In this document: in pieces, positions 23,401-38,400 of the stretch
Numbering within the stretch: position 1 is the stretch's first letter
Layout of the letters: each line of letters starts with the position of its first letter
Source: Anisus vortex
Taxonomy: Eukaryota > Mollusca > Gastropoda > Planorbidae
Direction of reading: 5' to 3'
Assembly (NCBI GenBank): GCA_949126835.1
Contig: OX421506.1
Location: 30,998,378-31,062,377 of the forward strand
Length of the DNA: 64,000 nt
Notes under the pieces: model-generated
Seen by the model: only the letters and a program-made list of their open reading frames with translations
Database searches by the model: none
Told to the model about the DNA's origin: nothing
Made by a program: the position numbers and the translations under genes

Positions 23401-26400
23401 AGACCAACCTGCGATTACGTTTAACGGATGGAAGTCTCAACGCCTGCATGAAGCTTAACCTCACCAAGTATGAACCAGACTACAAAGCCATCAGCAAATC
23501 CATGCAGCACCATAAGTCGCATTAATGGTAAGAAATTCTCATTATTGATTAGCAACAGCATAACAATGTTATTAAAAAGAATTCAGATACATAATTATTG
23601 TACTTTTAGTGTTGAAATTACACAAAATGCACACATTTACTTTTTTGTTTTAAACATAATGTATGTCTCTCACAGAAATACTTTTCAAAATATGTGGTGT
23701 CCATGGCTCTCTCAGACAAAAAGGTTCCCGACCCCTGCGCTATACCAATGACCATCACATCATCATCATCAAAAATATAATTAAATAAAATTATATTAAT
23801 ATTTTCAGTTTCCGTTTTATTCCCTTTTTTTAAAGAAATGGAAACAATTTTACTGACACATTAAACGTTTGTGTGTACACTATCATTGTTTTTTTTTTGC
23901 TCTTTGTTAAAAATAATTGTCAATAAACTTTAAAATTGGAAGAAAAAAACACATAATTTTTCGAAGCATTATATCAGATCTGGGTTCTGTTTTCCAGACA
24001 TAATTCGTTACCCAAGAACCAGTTACTCTGTTTTGCATGCCTTAATTTTTAAGCACTCATATAAATAACAAGTATGATCAATAGGCTTTACAATATCATT
24101 TAGAAAAAAAATAACTTAGTGAAAGTATTTTAAGCAAATTGTGCTTCCATGGGATGTGAGGAAGGTAAATTTAGTAGTTTAAAGATGTATCATTTTACAC
24201 TGGGATGAAAATATTAAACTGCCATCTGACTTAATAGAGAAGATGTGATGTTCTGATTATCGCGACTTGAAAAAGCATGTTAAAAATGCAATGATTTTAC
24301 TAATTACTTGTAATGTACATATTTATGCTAAACGAACATTACTTTTTACTCCCTAGCTTTTAACTCGTACTGTCTGTCTGTATGCTTGGTTGGTTACTTG
24401 CTTGGTTGCTTGTTAGCAAAACTGCATCGATTTTTCGACCACTTCCCATCGACCAAACTTGTCCCGACTAACAATACATTCTATCAAATTTTCAGCATCA
24501 TAACCTTTGGAATAGTCACGAATTCCTTCGACCAATTTGCGAATCGAAGAAAATATTTTACGTAAAACATGGCTGCCTCTACCGGAAGAGACGGAAGTAA
24601 ATAAACTTTTCCGATATGATCGTTTTTACGAAATAAATAGAATGAAAACGACACGAATGAAGCCGAAACAAAACGAGTTATCTTTTTATGGTTTTTGCGG
24701 GCCAAAGCTAGAAAAAAAAAGATGCGCAAATTTTAGTGTGGAAATTCATAACGTATGATATCACTTATATTTATTTTAATCTATCAAAATATAAATTAAA
24801 TATAAACTTAGTTTACAAAGAAAGGGGGTATAATAAAAACCTTGTTTTTTCTGGGTTAGTTTATTTGTTGTAAAATTTACACAATGTTCACATTCTAGTT
24901 AATCCATTTTAAAAACTGTAAACATTATTTGAATGTATTTAGAAAGTTAAATTCATTCACTGCTAGCTTTCACATAATAATAATAATTAATAATTGGTCA
25001 TTTATATAGCGCCTCACTCCATGCTAATGCAAGCGTACTCGGCGTGCCCATAAAAACGAAACGACAATAACACTCTAAAATAGTTTTAAACAAGGTTTCG
25101 ATCGATGGAGGCCCGAAACGACAATAACATTCTAAAATAGTTTTCAACTAAGTTTTTGCAGATGGAGGTGTCAGAGGTACTTGATCAACTTAGTTGAAAA
25201 TAAATGTCTTTAAATTCTTCTCTAATGCCTTTTTTATCATAGAGTTTTTCAGTGTCTCAGGTAAGCCGTTCCACAGTGAAGGCGCCACAGATTCAAACGA
25301 GCGCACACCAAGAGTCCTTTTCCTGTGACCATCCAAACATGGAATTTCCAGGAGAGACTGTATTGAAGAGCGCAGCATCCTTAACGGCACATGCTTTGGT
25401 ATGAGCTCTTTAGAAATAGGCAGGTGATGTGCCTTCCACGCATCCATAGTGTCATGTATATTGTTTTTCCAAGAATTGGAACACGCAATGTTTATTCCTC
25501 TGTCTCTCTCTTTTCTTACTACACACAATATTAGGACGTTTAGTAGGAAAACTAAAGGTTCTAGGTAATGTTGGGATTCTGTGTTGATCTCAAATTCTCA
25601 GAGTCTGGGAACGACTCATTATTTAATAGGGGAAGTTCCTATCGTTTTTGTTATGAGTTTTGTAATGATACCATGATTTTCACCCCTACTGGTAATGGGT
25701 CTATCCCTTGCACCACTCGGATAGTATTTAATGATTTGTTTTGTCTGAAAGAGAGAGAGTTTCAAAATATGTTCCTTTGAGAACGTTTGTGTTTGCACTA
25801 TTTTATTCTAACTGTACATAATAGATATATTGTATATATTGAACATACCACCTGAAATAAACTATCAACAACAGTTACACTGAAGCTTCCTTGTCAAATT
25901 ACTATCCTATTGTGTTGAATACATTACTATAAGATTTATCTACTACCATAATATACAAGAAAGGAAATGTTGGAATACAAATACTGAATTTGTGCCCAGG
26001 ACTATAAGAAGAGTTCGTGTAATACTGAAACATAAATACTAATAATTAAAGTCTCCCCTAGGACTAACGAGAATTATCAGCAAGATCTACACAGCTCTGG
26101 CCACAAGGGGATTGTGGACGTAACAATAGGCAAGGGACATAATCTTATGATCGATGCGCTTTGTCACAGGGAGCCAGTGGAGTTCTTTGAGAACTGGGGT
26201 GATGTTATGGTCCTGCCTCTTTACTCGTGACACAATGCGTGCTGCAGTATTCTGAATTTTGTGAAGTCTTTCCAGATGTTTCTGTGGTAACCTCCACAAG
26301 CAACTGTAACATTAGTCCAGTCTTGACTGTATTGTAGCAACAGCAAAGCATCGGCTGTTTTTTCTATTACTTAGAGGTCTTAGCTGACCCAGGGCACATG

Positions 26401-29400
26401 TTAAACATGTTTAATTAACTTTTTTTCTAGTGTTCTTTATACAAGAACATTGAACATTCTTTAATTACTTTTTCATAGCTTTCTAAGCTAGCATTTGGAT
26501 GTTAATATGTTGAAATTGTTAAGGATAAAAAGATTACATAAATTGTGTTGACATGATATTTTTACAAAACAAATGTGAAAATGATGTTTAATTAGTTTTA
26601 GTAAGGATACTATCTGTGAAATATAGTTTATTTTGACATCAGAAGACTTTAAAAACACATAAGCTATCGAATACAACAACAAGAAAAACATTCCTCTGGA
26701 TTTACCGTATTCCATTCGAAGTTGTACCATAGCTTGTTTGTTTACCTCCAATTCTACCATGGTTTCATCTGATAAAAAGTTTATAATTTGATTATAAAGA
26801 AAACTTTAAAATCAAATACATGGGCTTATTTCACTAGAGGTAAAACTTTTGTTTGAAAAAAATTCTGAATAGTAGGCTAATATTATAACAATTTGTACAC
26901 AAATAAACTCTTAGTTAGACAATTTAAAATACTTTTGATAAATCAATTACATAAATATTTTAAGGTATTAAAGAGTATTTTAAATGAATAGGTATTACAA
27001 CTATTTTGTTATCTGTTGTTGTGGGTTTTTTTTTTACTACATTTTCTTTGCTTATTGGATTTCGTTTTCAGCCGTTGACTTTTTAAATATTTTTGATATG
27101 ACTTAATACAGAAGATGTGATGTTCTGATTATTGGAACTTGAAAAAGCATTTTAAAAAATGATTTTACTAAATAGCTGTAATGTAGTATCACTTTAATTG
27201 AAAATGCCAAAACATATTTATGCTAAATGAACATTACTTTTTTGTTGTGAAATTTACACAATGTTCACATTCTATTTAATCCATTTTAATAACTGTAAAC
27301 ATTATATGAATGTTTTTAGCTATCGAATACAACAACAAGAAAAACATTCCTCTGGATTTACCGTATTCCATTCGAAGTTGTGCCATAGCTTGTTTGTTTA
27401 CCTCCAATTCTATCCTGGTTTCATCTGATAAAAAATTTATAATTGGATTATAAAAAAAAAATTTAAATCAAATACATGGGCTTATTTCACTAGAGGTAAG
27501 ACTTTTGTAACGTGTTTGTTTGAAAACAATTCTGAATAGTAATGTTATAACAATTTGTACACAAATAAACTCTTAGTTAGACAATTTAAAATACTTTTGA
27601 TAATCCCATTACATAAATATTTTAAGGTATTAATAGTATTTTAAATGAATTGGTATTACAACTATTTTGTTATCTGTTGTTGTGTTTTTTTTTAAACTAT
27701 ATTTTCTTTGCTTTTTGGATTTTTTTTCAGCCGTTGACTTTTTAAATATTTTTTATAAAGTATTTTTAAATAAATTGTTCCTCGGTGTCAAAATAGTTAT
27801 AATGGCTATAGTCATTATTTTGCCCTCATTAAGTCTCTAGCAGTGGCTTAGCCAGGGTTTTAAAAGGGTGGGTGCAAATAAAGCAAGGTTGGAGGTTATG
27901 GGGACATAGGGCTGAATATATTTTAAGTGGAAGGGTGTGTTAGTACAAGTGTGTGTGTGTGTATTTTAAGATGTGGAGAAAAAGTGTTAAGTTACAAGAT
28001 GGTTAATTCTAAACAAGCACATAGTGCAAGTTAGGGGTAGGGGAAGACAGATAATATAATTCGGGGCGGCAAATATTACAAGTTGGAATATTGTGCATGG
28101 TTTGGTGGTGTTGGGGGTGGGGGACGCATTAGCCGGTGCATCCTGAGCTGGTGAAGAATTCTACTTTAACGATGAAAAAAATAATTAATATGTTATCCTC
28201 TCATCAATAGGCCTACGTAAAATAAGAATCATGAACACAATATATGAAAGGGGGGAAAAAAAAAGGTCGAATACTTTGTTTTTTAATTCTCCTTGTCGAT
28301 TAAAATGGTTGCGGGAAATGGACGCGGTTGGAGGGCTCAAGCCCCCCTTTCACCCACCCCACCCCTCTCACTGTGACTACGTCTAAGATCTCAAGTGTAG
28401 TTTCTAAGGATACCTAAAAATTGTATTAAAATGTTTGATTAGGGATTAGAGCAACTTACCCAAACGTTAGATCGCAACCCTTTGCCGGACCACTAATGCA
28501 AAACTACCGAGTTACAAAGATAGAAGAGGAAATTTTGTAAATCTAGATAAGATTAACGCTAGAAGAAATTACCATTATTTTTATTATGTTGAGTTACTGT
28601 TTTTTCTTAGTTTGTTCACGCAACCCATTTCAGGCGCGTAGGCCACTCGGGAAAATATAGTACTTTTATGCATTTGTTCTCACATAAGGGATAAAGAAAG
28701 TGCTTTTGTGCTTATGTTTATCTGAGCATTTCAAGATATTGTTTTTGTGTTGTATTTCTAAATTAAAACCTAATACCTTGTGTATTATTAATCATTTACT
28801 CTTTGCCCTTATCTTATCTTATACATTAAAGAAGCTCCTTCTATCAAGAAGATTATTGCGTCCTACGCTCATCCGTGGTCCGAGTCTAGTCTTGCATTTT
28901 TATTAATATTTTAAATGATGTTAAGTTACTGGTTTGTTCAGGCAACCCATTTCATGCCCGAATGCCACTCGGGAAGAAAGAGCACTTATATGCATTTGAA
29001 CTCGCATAAGGGACAAGGAAAGTGTTTTTGTCTTTATGTTTATCTGAGCTTTGTAACAGGTTTTTATTGGGTTGTATTTCTAAATTAGAGTTTAATGCCT
29101 TATGTATTATTACTACTTTACTCTTTGCCATTCTGTCCTCTAGTGTTTTAAGTTTTGTGATTTGACTAATGGTGTTACTCTTGTAAATTGGGAATATTCA
29201 TTAGTTATAAACATTGCAGCTCTTTTTTTGAATTTGTTCTAATTTTTTTATGTTTTCTTTAGTTGATGGGTCCCATACAGATGCTGCATATTCTAATAGG
29301 CCTATTGGCCCAACTAATGTGAGATAGCATTTTAGTTTTATATTCTTATTACATTAGTAAATGTTCCTTTTTATGAATCCTAATATTTTGTTTGATTTTT

Positions 29401-32400
29401 TAATTACTTTATCAAAATGAGGGTTCTAAGATAACTTATCATTTATTTTTACTCCCAGATACTTAGCATTGTTAGTTTGAGTTAGTTCTTTACCATGAAT
29501 ATAATAGTTTGCTATTATTTGTTTCTTTTTTTTTAATACCCTTATTAGTTGGCATTTTTATCGGTGAAAAGAGTCCTTTCTAGTGTTTCGAGGTTTAGTA
29601 ATTTGACTATTTTATTTTTTCTTATCCGTTGCAAATATTTGCTAGTAACGAACCTTTACTTCTTTAATATGTTTTCTTTTGTTGGTGGGTCCCATACAGA
29701 TGACGCATATTCTAGTATAGGTCTAACTAATGTGAGATTTTAATTACCCAACGTTACCCGGGGAAACAATACAGTGAAGAGAAAGGTATTAAATGTATAA
29801 ATAAAGTAAAATTTAAAAAAAAATTAACATATAAACTTTGGCATACACAATTATAATATTATGATAACTTAATTATTAATTTAAATACTATAAGTAGTTT
29901 TTGGCTTGTTGGCATAGTTACAATTGTATAGTAGCCTATGTTCAAATAGTTTTCATACTATATTTAGAATTGTATCGATAGTTCAAGCAGTGTAGTGTAG
30001 AGATTAGGCCACTGATCTATAAAAAGAATGGATTGCGCCTTCTTAATAAATTGGTTTGAGAAATGTGAAGAAATGCACTGATCTATAGAAGAAAGGGAAA
30101 ACACAAAATTTCCACTGCACTTACAGATATAAACAAAATTGTGTCTAAAACTCACTTCGCCACTGATCTATAAATAGATCGGAACGGAATCTATGTTGCA
30201 GCCATTTTACACAATATGCATAAGAATTGTTGCTGTCAAACTTCCCACTTCTAATTAATAATATAAAACTAACAATAATACTATCAACAGAAAAAAAAAG
30301 AAAACAAATATCAAAAGATAAAAAAAGTTACTAATAAAAAAAAGTATACAGCAATATTTCGCAGTACGGGAAAACCCGGTCCCGAAACACAAAATTTGAA
30401 CGCATTTCAAATGAACATCTTGAGAATCGAATGCAATAAACTACAATATTTGGAAAACTCAAAAACCTGGCATGATACGGGCCAACTTGTTCGAAAAGAC
30501 GCAGTTATTCTCTGCAGACTACATACAGGACATACACAACACATTCTTTTCTCTTAAAACGAGAAACGGCTCCAATGTGTGCTTTCTGCAATGTCAACTT
30601 AACAGTGTCTCACATTTTGTTGGAGTGTAATACATTTGATGAAATTCGACGTAGGTTCTATTGCTGTAGAACTCTTCATGATCTTTTCACCAAAATTAAA
30701 CCAAAGCATATAATAAACTATATTAAAGACATTCAAATGTACAACAGAATTTAAAGATATAAGAACAATAAAATGGATACAAGAGAAACATGACAACAAT
30801 ATTATCAAAAAGGCCCTATATAACCATCGATGTTTATGGGCCGGAAATTCAACAATTCAATTCAATTCATTTGGAAACAGCGCGCATTGTATAACCTTAA
30901 CATACGGTGATTAGTAATTGGTCTAAGTTTATATTTTAGCAAATAAATTAACGAATTAAGCAATATTGTTGAAAAAAATAAAACTTTATTTTGGAGGATG
31001 TTTCCAATTTATACATTTAACTTTTAACCCGATTAGTTAAACGGCCATAGGAGACTGTATAGCAGAAACAAACATCTAAATAAATAAACAAACTCACGGT
31101 AATTGTATATATTGATTAGTGACGTAAAAACAAAATGCCGGAAATTTCCTCAAAAAAGTTACTTCCACGACTTATCCAGTCTTTTTATAGATCAGTTGAT
31201 TAGGCCTACTTGCGTACGCCAATAGATTATTATCTCAAAGTCTCCCCGAAATTCTAGTACGCATTTTCCCTAGCCTCTTCTTCGGGAAAATCCATTGTAG
31301 TTATTTTCTGTACCAACTACAAATTTACGTGCCTTAAATTATTGTACATAAGATATAAATTATTCTTTAAACGTTCATATAATAGCTTGAGTGTATCATT
31401 TTATTGTGAATCAGGCGCTGGACACACGAAAGAAGACCCGGGCCATAACAATATGAATAACGTATTTATGCAATACATTTTCTATCTAAACATTAATCTC
31501 TAAATTTCCTACACTGGGTTCTGGTATAACCATGGTTAAGAATCGAACCCTTCTCCTGCTTGTATAAAAATATAGCCTAATTATTAGTTTTCACATACTG
31601 AAAAGAATTAGCAACTCTAACAGTCCTGAAAATCTTTACAATCTTTAAAAAGTTGACTAATAATTGGGGATAATAACGTTAGGTTTATCTATTGTTATTA
31701 CACATACTTTGTTTAAGTTATCGGTGCGCAAACGAACCCAAGTTACCCGTGTGCCAATTGGAGGCTATAACCTCTCCCCTAGAGAGGACACATGTAGGAA
31801 GCGAATTGCAAAACTAAAATATATGGCAAAAAAAATCACTTGACATTTAATTAGTCAGTGGAAATGGGACTAACACAATGTCTTTTATTTATTAAGCTTA
31901 TACAGATTACAAAGTGTATTACTAAAGCGTTTTTTTTTATTTAAAAATGTTTTACTAACAAATAATACTTGTAACACTTTTATTTGTACAATATAATTGT
32001 GTATTTTTTGTATTTGTAAAAAAATTTAGTCGAAACAAATTTCTGTCAAAATCGGAAGCAAATCGAGTTTTGTAAACCTTATGACGAGTCTTAAATATGC
32101 AAATTGGATGCAAATTCATTTCCGCTATATTCCGTAAACAATCTTTTCGACATGTTTCTAGTAATTTACTCTATTCGTGTTTTATCACTTTTTACATGTT
32201 TCAAGTGCATTGTGAAACTTCCGGTTTCATTTTGTATTGCTTACAATGGCAACCATTACGATGGCAAGCAGAGATTTATGCCTTGTTGCTGCCTTAACAT
32301 TCACAGATGTTGATAAATTCATTGCAATTTCAACTGCAAGTTCAGGCCGAATACAAATAAACAAAGGCTATAAGTATTATTGTGAGGATTATGTCTTAAA

Positions 32401-35400
32401 TATTAAAAGTGAGTATGCCAGAAATTATAGCAGAAGGCAGACATTTTTTTAATAAAATTTAGCGAATAGGATCGGAAGTGAAGTTGCATCCAAAACTTAT
32501 GCATGCATAAGACAGGTCAATTAAAGAATTGGGCTATAAGCTTAGAAGTAATAATCTTTTCTTAGAACGAACGTCTGTAAATCATAAGAAGTATTGAACA
32601 ACTCTAACTTCAAAAAACTCGTTCTAAACAAATATTAAATGCAAAACAAGAAACAATACTTTTACCGTATTGGGTTTGAACTATTTCCTTTGTCTTTAAT
32701 GCTGCCAGAGCTTCATCTACAAAAATAATTTATAATTTCAATAGAAAATTGTCAAACTCCCCCCCCCCCCCCCCACCATATTCTGAAAAGGAAAACTGTA
32801 AAATGAACAACATTCAATCATAATTAGCAGAGCAAGATAGATGGATACGACCAGGCCTCACGAGAGGGGTGACCCGCCGGTACACCGTACCGGGGCCCAT
32901 AAGAGTTTAGGGGGGCCCATGAAGATTTAAATTTTAAATTAAATTGGCAAGTATTTTTTAATTGTTGATATAAAGCTAGGAGTAGATGCCCCAAACCTCC
33001 TAAAATCTCACGTGGCGCTGGGGGCCCTTAATTTTTGTATTCCTTGAATGTGTAATTGAAAATTGTGTTAAATATGCAAAGATGCCTCTAGTTGTAATAT
33101 AGGGCCTAATTATTTTGATAGCATTTAGGATCTCTTTTTTTATTATTTTTCTCCAAAGACACTTACAAATATAGACCTATGAGCCTTACAGGCTTACAGT
33201 TCTCCCTGTTAGTTTAGTAGCCTAGGCCTAAATACTCTATGGCAATGCATACTAGTGCGGCAGTCAAAGCTAGTTAGTCGATCCTTTTACACTTTAATGA
33301 TTTCCTGTGCGGTAGCCAAGAAGGGAGATTGAAGGTATCATAATTTTAGACAAATGTATTGAACATTTTAAAACATATTAATATTTGTCATTTAACAAAA
33401 TGTATTTTGGAAAGAGTCTGTACAAAAAAAATGTATGTGTCAACTGTATTGCCACAGCAGATTTAACCTAACATTTTACTACACAACATGCATTACTGGC
33501 GAATATTTACAACTGACAAGAGTAACAACAATATTTAAATCACTAAACCTAGAAACACTAGAGGACATAAATCATCCATCAACAGTGAGAGTCACTTTTC
33601 CCATTTTACACATCTTTGTAATAGTATTTGCAAGATCAATACTGAAGCGGAGGAACAATTACAATAATTTAAACTAAGAACTATGTAGGCTACTTGATTA
33701 AAGTATTTTTGTAACAGACCTGTAAGGCTGTGATTGAAATTATTACACTCTAATGGTTAATGGTAACACTTATGACAGTTTCACAAAATGGTCCACAGAC
33801 CTTTTAAAAAAAACTGATTTTTCAAACGTATGTAATACAAATAAATCATCTAGATAATGACTAGTGTTAGAAAAAAAAGTGGGACGGGAGGGGCGGACCA
33901 GAAAAGATCTCGTACCTGCATCTTTTTTTTCTCTCGAGGGCCCTGAATAAGACCATAGACTTGTGTACATGTTTTATTATACTACATTTTATACAGTGGC
34001 GTAGCAAGGGATTTGGGGGCATTCTACAGGGCAAAGGACCTACATTATTTTAGTTAAGCAGATAATTTTTTAATTTTTTAGTTAGACCTAGGCTACTACT
34101 AGTTGTTACAGTTCAGAAAAGTGTTCACTGTAACGTGGACACATTAATTAAGTGTCAAAAGTTATAGATCTAAACAGATTGAGGATTTTTCACTAAGTAG
34201 CCAAAAGTGTCAAGATGTTTTCAAAGGGAGGTAATTTAGTGCTAACGTTTTATGAAAACATGATTTTTATGTGTGAACTGAAAGTTGTAATAACATAGGA
34301 AATTAAAGAGAAGTTAGTACACTTTGGATTATTCAAGATGTAAAGTTGTTTTCTTATAAGCTCTTATGAGCAAGTTTATGAACTTATTCAACTTATTTTT
34401 TCAAGGCTCAAGTTGTTGACTTAATTTGATGAGGTTGTATTCTAAGATAAGTAATATAGAGTTTATATAACATCGATAATATTGTGATCAAGTGTTAATA
34501 ATCAAGTTGTACTAAATTTACTATTTAAATGTATGTATTCGAATCAATGCTCTCAAGGATTATTATATAGTTTATCAAATTGTGATTTTTGTGTTGTTCG
34601 TAGTCTCCGTTGTCTGTCTATTTATATTAACGTAAAAAAACATTCATCTTGTCAACTTACGGTAATGATTCTAAGTGTGTTAGTGTGGTCCACTCATTAT
34701 TTAGAGTAGCCTAATATATAGAAAACACACTTACAACATAGAAACTCGGTGGCAGCGGTCTTTCTGTGATATTTGAGCGTTGTCCAACGTTTACCAGTGT
34801 GTTTTAAGATATTCACTATACAATCTATATTGCTACTAGCAAAGATGAATTCTCCTAACAACGAAAATCGTTCCGCAATCAATCTAATTGCCAGTATTAA
34901 ATATTATATTCGAACTGCGTCTAATCTCCCAGCTTAGAATTAGCTTAGCTCTGGTCTCCTCTTACATAATTTAGTTAATCTAGCTAACAGTCCCATTTAT
35001 GTATAGATATATCTTCTTTGGGATTGTCTCTGGTCTCCTACGGAACTTGATGTGCTTTAGTTACCAATGCAACAAAAGACATAAACAGTTTTTCCTAGTT
35101 AAAAGTGTTAAATATTTACGTTATCTATCGTACATGGGCATATTTCTTACATAACCCTAGAATCATTAGACTGTATAACCCCATTGACACTAAATAAAAA
35201 AAACAAAACAATAGAGCGTTCCCAGTGGGCGTGGCTTAGGTTTTTTAGTGACGTATTTGTGTAAATAGAAGCCACTATTGATGTACAAAAATGGTGAAGT
35301 ACTTCTTTATCATGCAAAATTCACATCTGAATATTGGCTATCCTACTCAAAAATAAGGAGGTAAATAGTAGTACTGTAGATTAATTGATTAATTGTGATT

Positions 35401-38400
35401 AGGCTAGGGCCGACTAGACCTATTTACACTTTCAATTTCACTTTATAGGCCTACACTTTTAATGTTTCGTAGGCTAGACTAATGGCTAATACATAGGGAT
35501 GCCAAGTGATAGTGTTGGTGAATAGGCTATCTAGTCAAGTCACTAATATGCTCACATCGTCTATGATCTATGTCTATGATAATAATAAAATAGCCTATTT
35601 TATTTAACAGACATAATACAGCTTAAATCTTAACAAGACTTAAAACACAAAACATCATTTTAAAAAAGCTCGAGCCTATATGAAACTTTATTAATACAGC
35701 GGCCATTGTTACTTGTACACCATTACTCAAAGTAAGCAAAAATCACATGCTTTTTTGTCACGTGATTGCAAACGCCCTATAGAAATATAAAAAAACGCTT
35801 CTAACCTAATTTCTGTTTCAGCTGAGATAACTCCTGCTCTTTAGCTTTCATTTCATCATCTTTGGCTTTTGTTTCATCAACAATATGATTACCTGAAAAA
35901 AAAACATCATATAAAGTTAATAGAATTATCCCGTTACATTTTAATCTGCATTATATCAAGCGTTAAACATTTTCTTTACTTTTTTTGACACGCCATTTAA
36001 AAAGCATACACACAGAATCATAACATAATTTGTAAATTAAAAAGCCATTAACATCATTAAAAATCGCCCGGGCTGCAACAAAAAAACACAAAGAGTGATG
36101 CGTACTTCAAACCCTCCCGCCCATTTCAAAGCATCATCTTCAGGCTAAGGACAGGTCATATCTTGCTGAAGCAACACATGTTCCGCAAACTACGAATTGG
36201 AGCAAGTGAAAATAAATGTGCGCCATCGGGACATCTCCCGAAAATGCGGTACTTGTCCATCAAACCTGCCCCATGTACCACTCTATCCGGTCAGCCATAA
36301 GGCCCCAGGAAGCTACATTCAACGACAAACTGTATTGTGGACTGGAGCAACTGACATTCACGGCGAAGTTCGTCACGAATATAGGACTTGTCTGAATTCT
36401 CCAAATCAACTTTTGAGAACGAAGAAGAAGAATTAAAAATCGCAAACATTTCATCTACATGTGTATGGTAGAGTGTATCTCCTACTTAAATGTAATTGGC
36501 TTTGACAGTTAAATGCATATTTTTTCAGATATCAAATAAGTGATAGAAGTTAGGTAAATGTTTAGCTCATTTTGCTTTTGTAAGAGTTATAACTTTTTTT
36601 TTTCTAAAATCAGTAGTTTCTGAGATGACATTGATAAAATAATTTTAATTATTCAGTAAACAAAATATAATGACAAAATATCATGCAAAACATTCAAATA
36701 TATGCCAACGATGTTCTAAAATCCGAATAAAAGATTAATACATAATTAGTAGAGAAAAACATTCAATGGAAAATACGTAAACAACAAATAATAGATATAT
36801 TTTGTCTCACGCCAGTTATAATGGGGAACGCTTCTGCAAACCTGTCATCAGTCATCACTGATGATAGAAAAAGTTTAACCATTCTAGAGCTTTCGGATAA
36901 TGTGGATGAAATTAGTTATTGGATTTCCAAAAAAGAGTCTTTATATTCTTCAGATAATATATTGGCTATACTGAATATTGGAATCCTTTACGAATTTTAT
37001 AAAAAATAAAGTAAACAAAATGTTTATGAAATGTATTAGGCCTACACTGTTTAAAGATGTGTTGTAAATATGAAGTAACTAGTAGTTATGCCCGTTAAAA
37101 TGATGGAGATACAATGACTACAATATGTTGTTGTTGTTTTTTTAATAATAAAAACAATCCAATAGAAAAAAAAAACAAAGAAAAAAAATAAAAAAAAAAA
37201 AAAAAGCTTTCACAACAAGGGAAACCCGGAAGGACCAAACAACAAATACATGTGTAATTTCCAAATGGACTTTTAGGCCTACTCTGAAATTACTCTTAAT
37301 ATGTTGTAAATGGCGCTCCAGTCTAAAACCTGAACATAATTAGTAATAAAATGTCTATTTCGAAAATAAATTAACGACTTAAAGCAGTATATTTGATATA
37401 ATATAATTTCTTAGCTATATTTTCAAGATCGTTACTACGAAATCCTTTCGATCTGACCTCTCTTTTATCTTTATAAAACTCATGTTGTCTTTTTTCCGTG
37501 CGCAGCCAATAAAGCAGTTCTAATTTTCAATTGAGAAAATTACCGCGATTAAATTAAAGGGAAGTGTGCAGTGCAAACGATATTCGGGAATTCCGAAAAG
37601 AAGTCATTCCAGTCCTCAAATAGCAGAAATATTAAAGCGGTCCATCTTATTTAAGCCTTTTATCTATGCTTGCTTTGTCCAAAATGGCAGCTTCCGTGAC
37701 TTATTAAACTCTTACGAAAAGCCGATACATTTATCGCTTGTTTTAGCCTAGGCTATTTAACGCGATCAGTTTTTTCTTCTCACAATACATCTAATTAAAA
37801 TAAAAATCTAACAAGGACCTTCCTTTTATATCAGATTTGCACGATTTTACTTTTTTTACCCTTAATTTAATTTATTTGATGCCTTAAGGCTTAAGGGCTA
37901 TGCGTAATACCGAATTGTAGGCCTATTGACTCCCGTGTGGAGTAGTGGTTGTCCTCCCATCGGGCGCCTACCCAGGTGGCGAATCGGGGAGCACTTGCCA
38001 TACGTGTATGGAGCGGGTACCGGGGAAACAAAATACCTTGGGCGGACCAAAGTCAACAGCCGTGACCTCATATGCTAAAAAAAAGAGGGTTGGGCATGAG
38101 GTTAGCACCCTCATCCTGGAGAAAGTTATAAGCTACAGAATCCAAGACATGTTTAAAAATAAAGATAAGTAAACGAAATTCCCAAACGAACCAGGTGGAA
38201 CGAACTGGCCAAACCTATAAGAGAGCTGGTGCACCAATAAACCTTCTCTTCCCCAAAACAATGACCAGACTAGGGTGCCGGAACGTAAGAACATTATATC
38301 AAACCGACAGAGCAGCACAGGTGGCTACGGAAATGGACTAATACAAACTGTACAATCTAGATTCTAGATGGACTACATCAGGCCAAGTACGCTAGCTAGT

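Larger units (their letters stand above)
24230..27755. repeat. Tandem duplication of an exon-bearing intron segment
   Basis: Copy 2 (27105-27755) repeats, in order, sequence found at 24230-24345, 24850-24945 and 26630-27095. Copy 1 has since been split by the MITE at 24348-24833 and by a block including a LINE and an LTR. Each copy includes one 21-codon coiled-coil exon. Confidence 0.75.

Noticed and set aside
27838..28400. CAGTGGCTTAGCCAGG-type motif here and near 34010 and 48968 as a transposon end
   Set aside because: The motif recurs, but no matching second end or target duplication could be found by eye.
28440..28500. Minus-strand exon with a consensus GTAAGT donor
   Set aside because: It has a stop in the phase used by all other exons of the gene and would be only 33 bases.
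34697..34882. 61-codon minus-strand frame as a gene
   Set aside because: No recognisable family and no coil-like character or phase 1 splice edges that would fit the CARD gene.
36821..37009. 62-codon plus-strand frame as a gene
   Set aside because: No motif, no splice context and low-complexity AT-rich surroundings.
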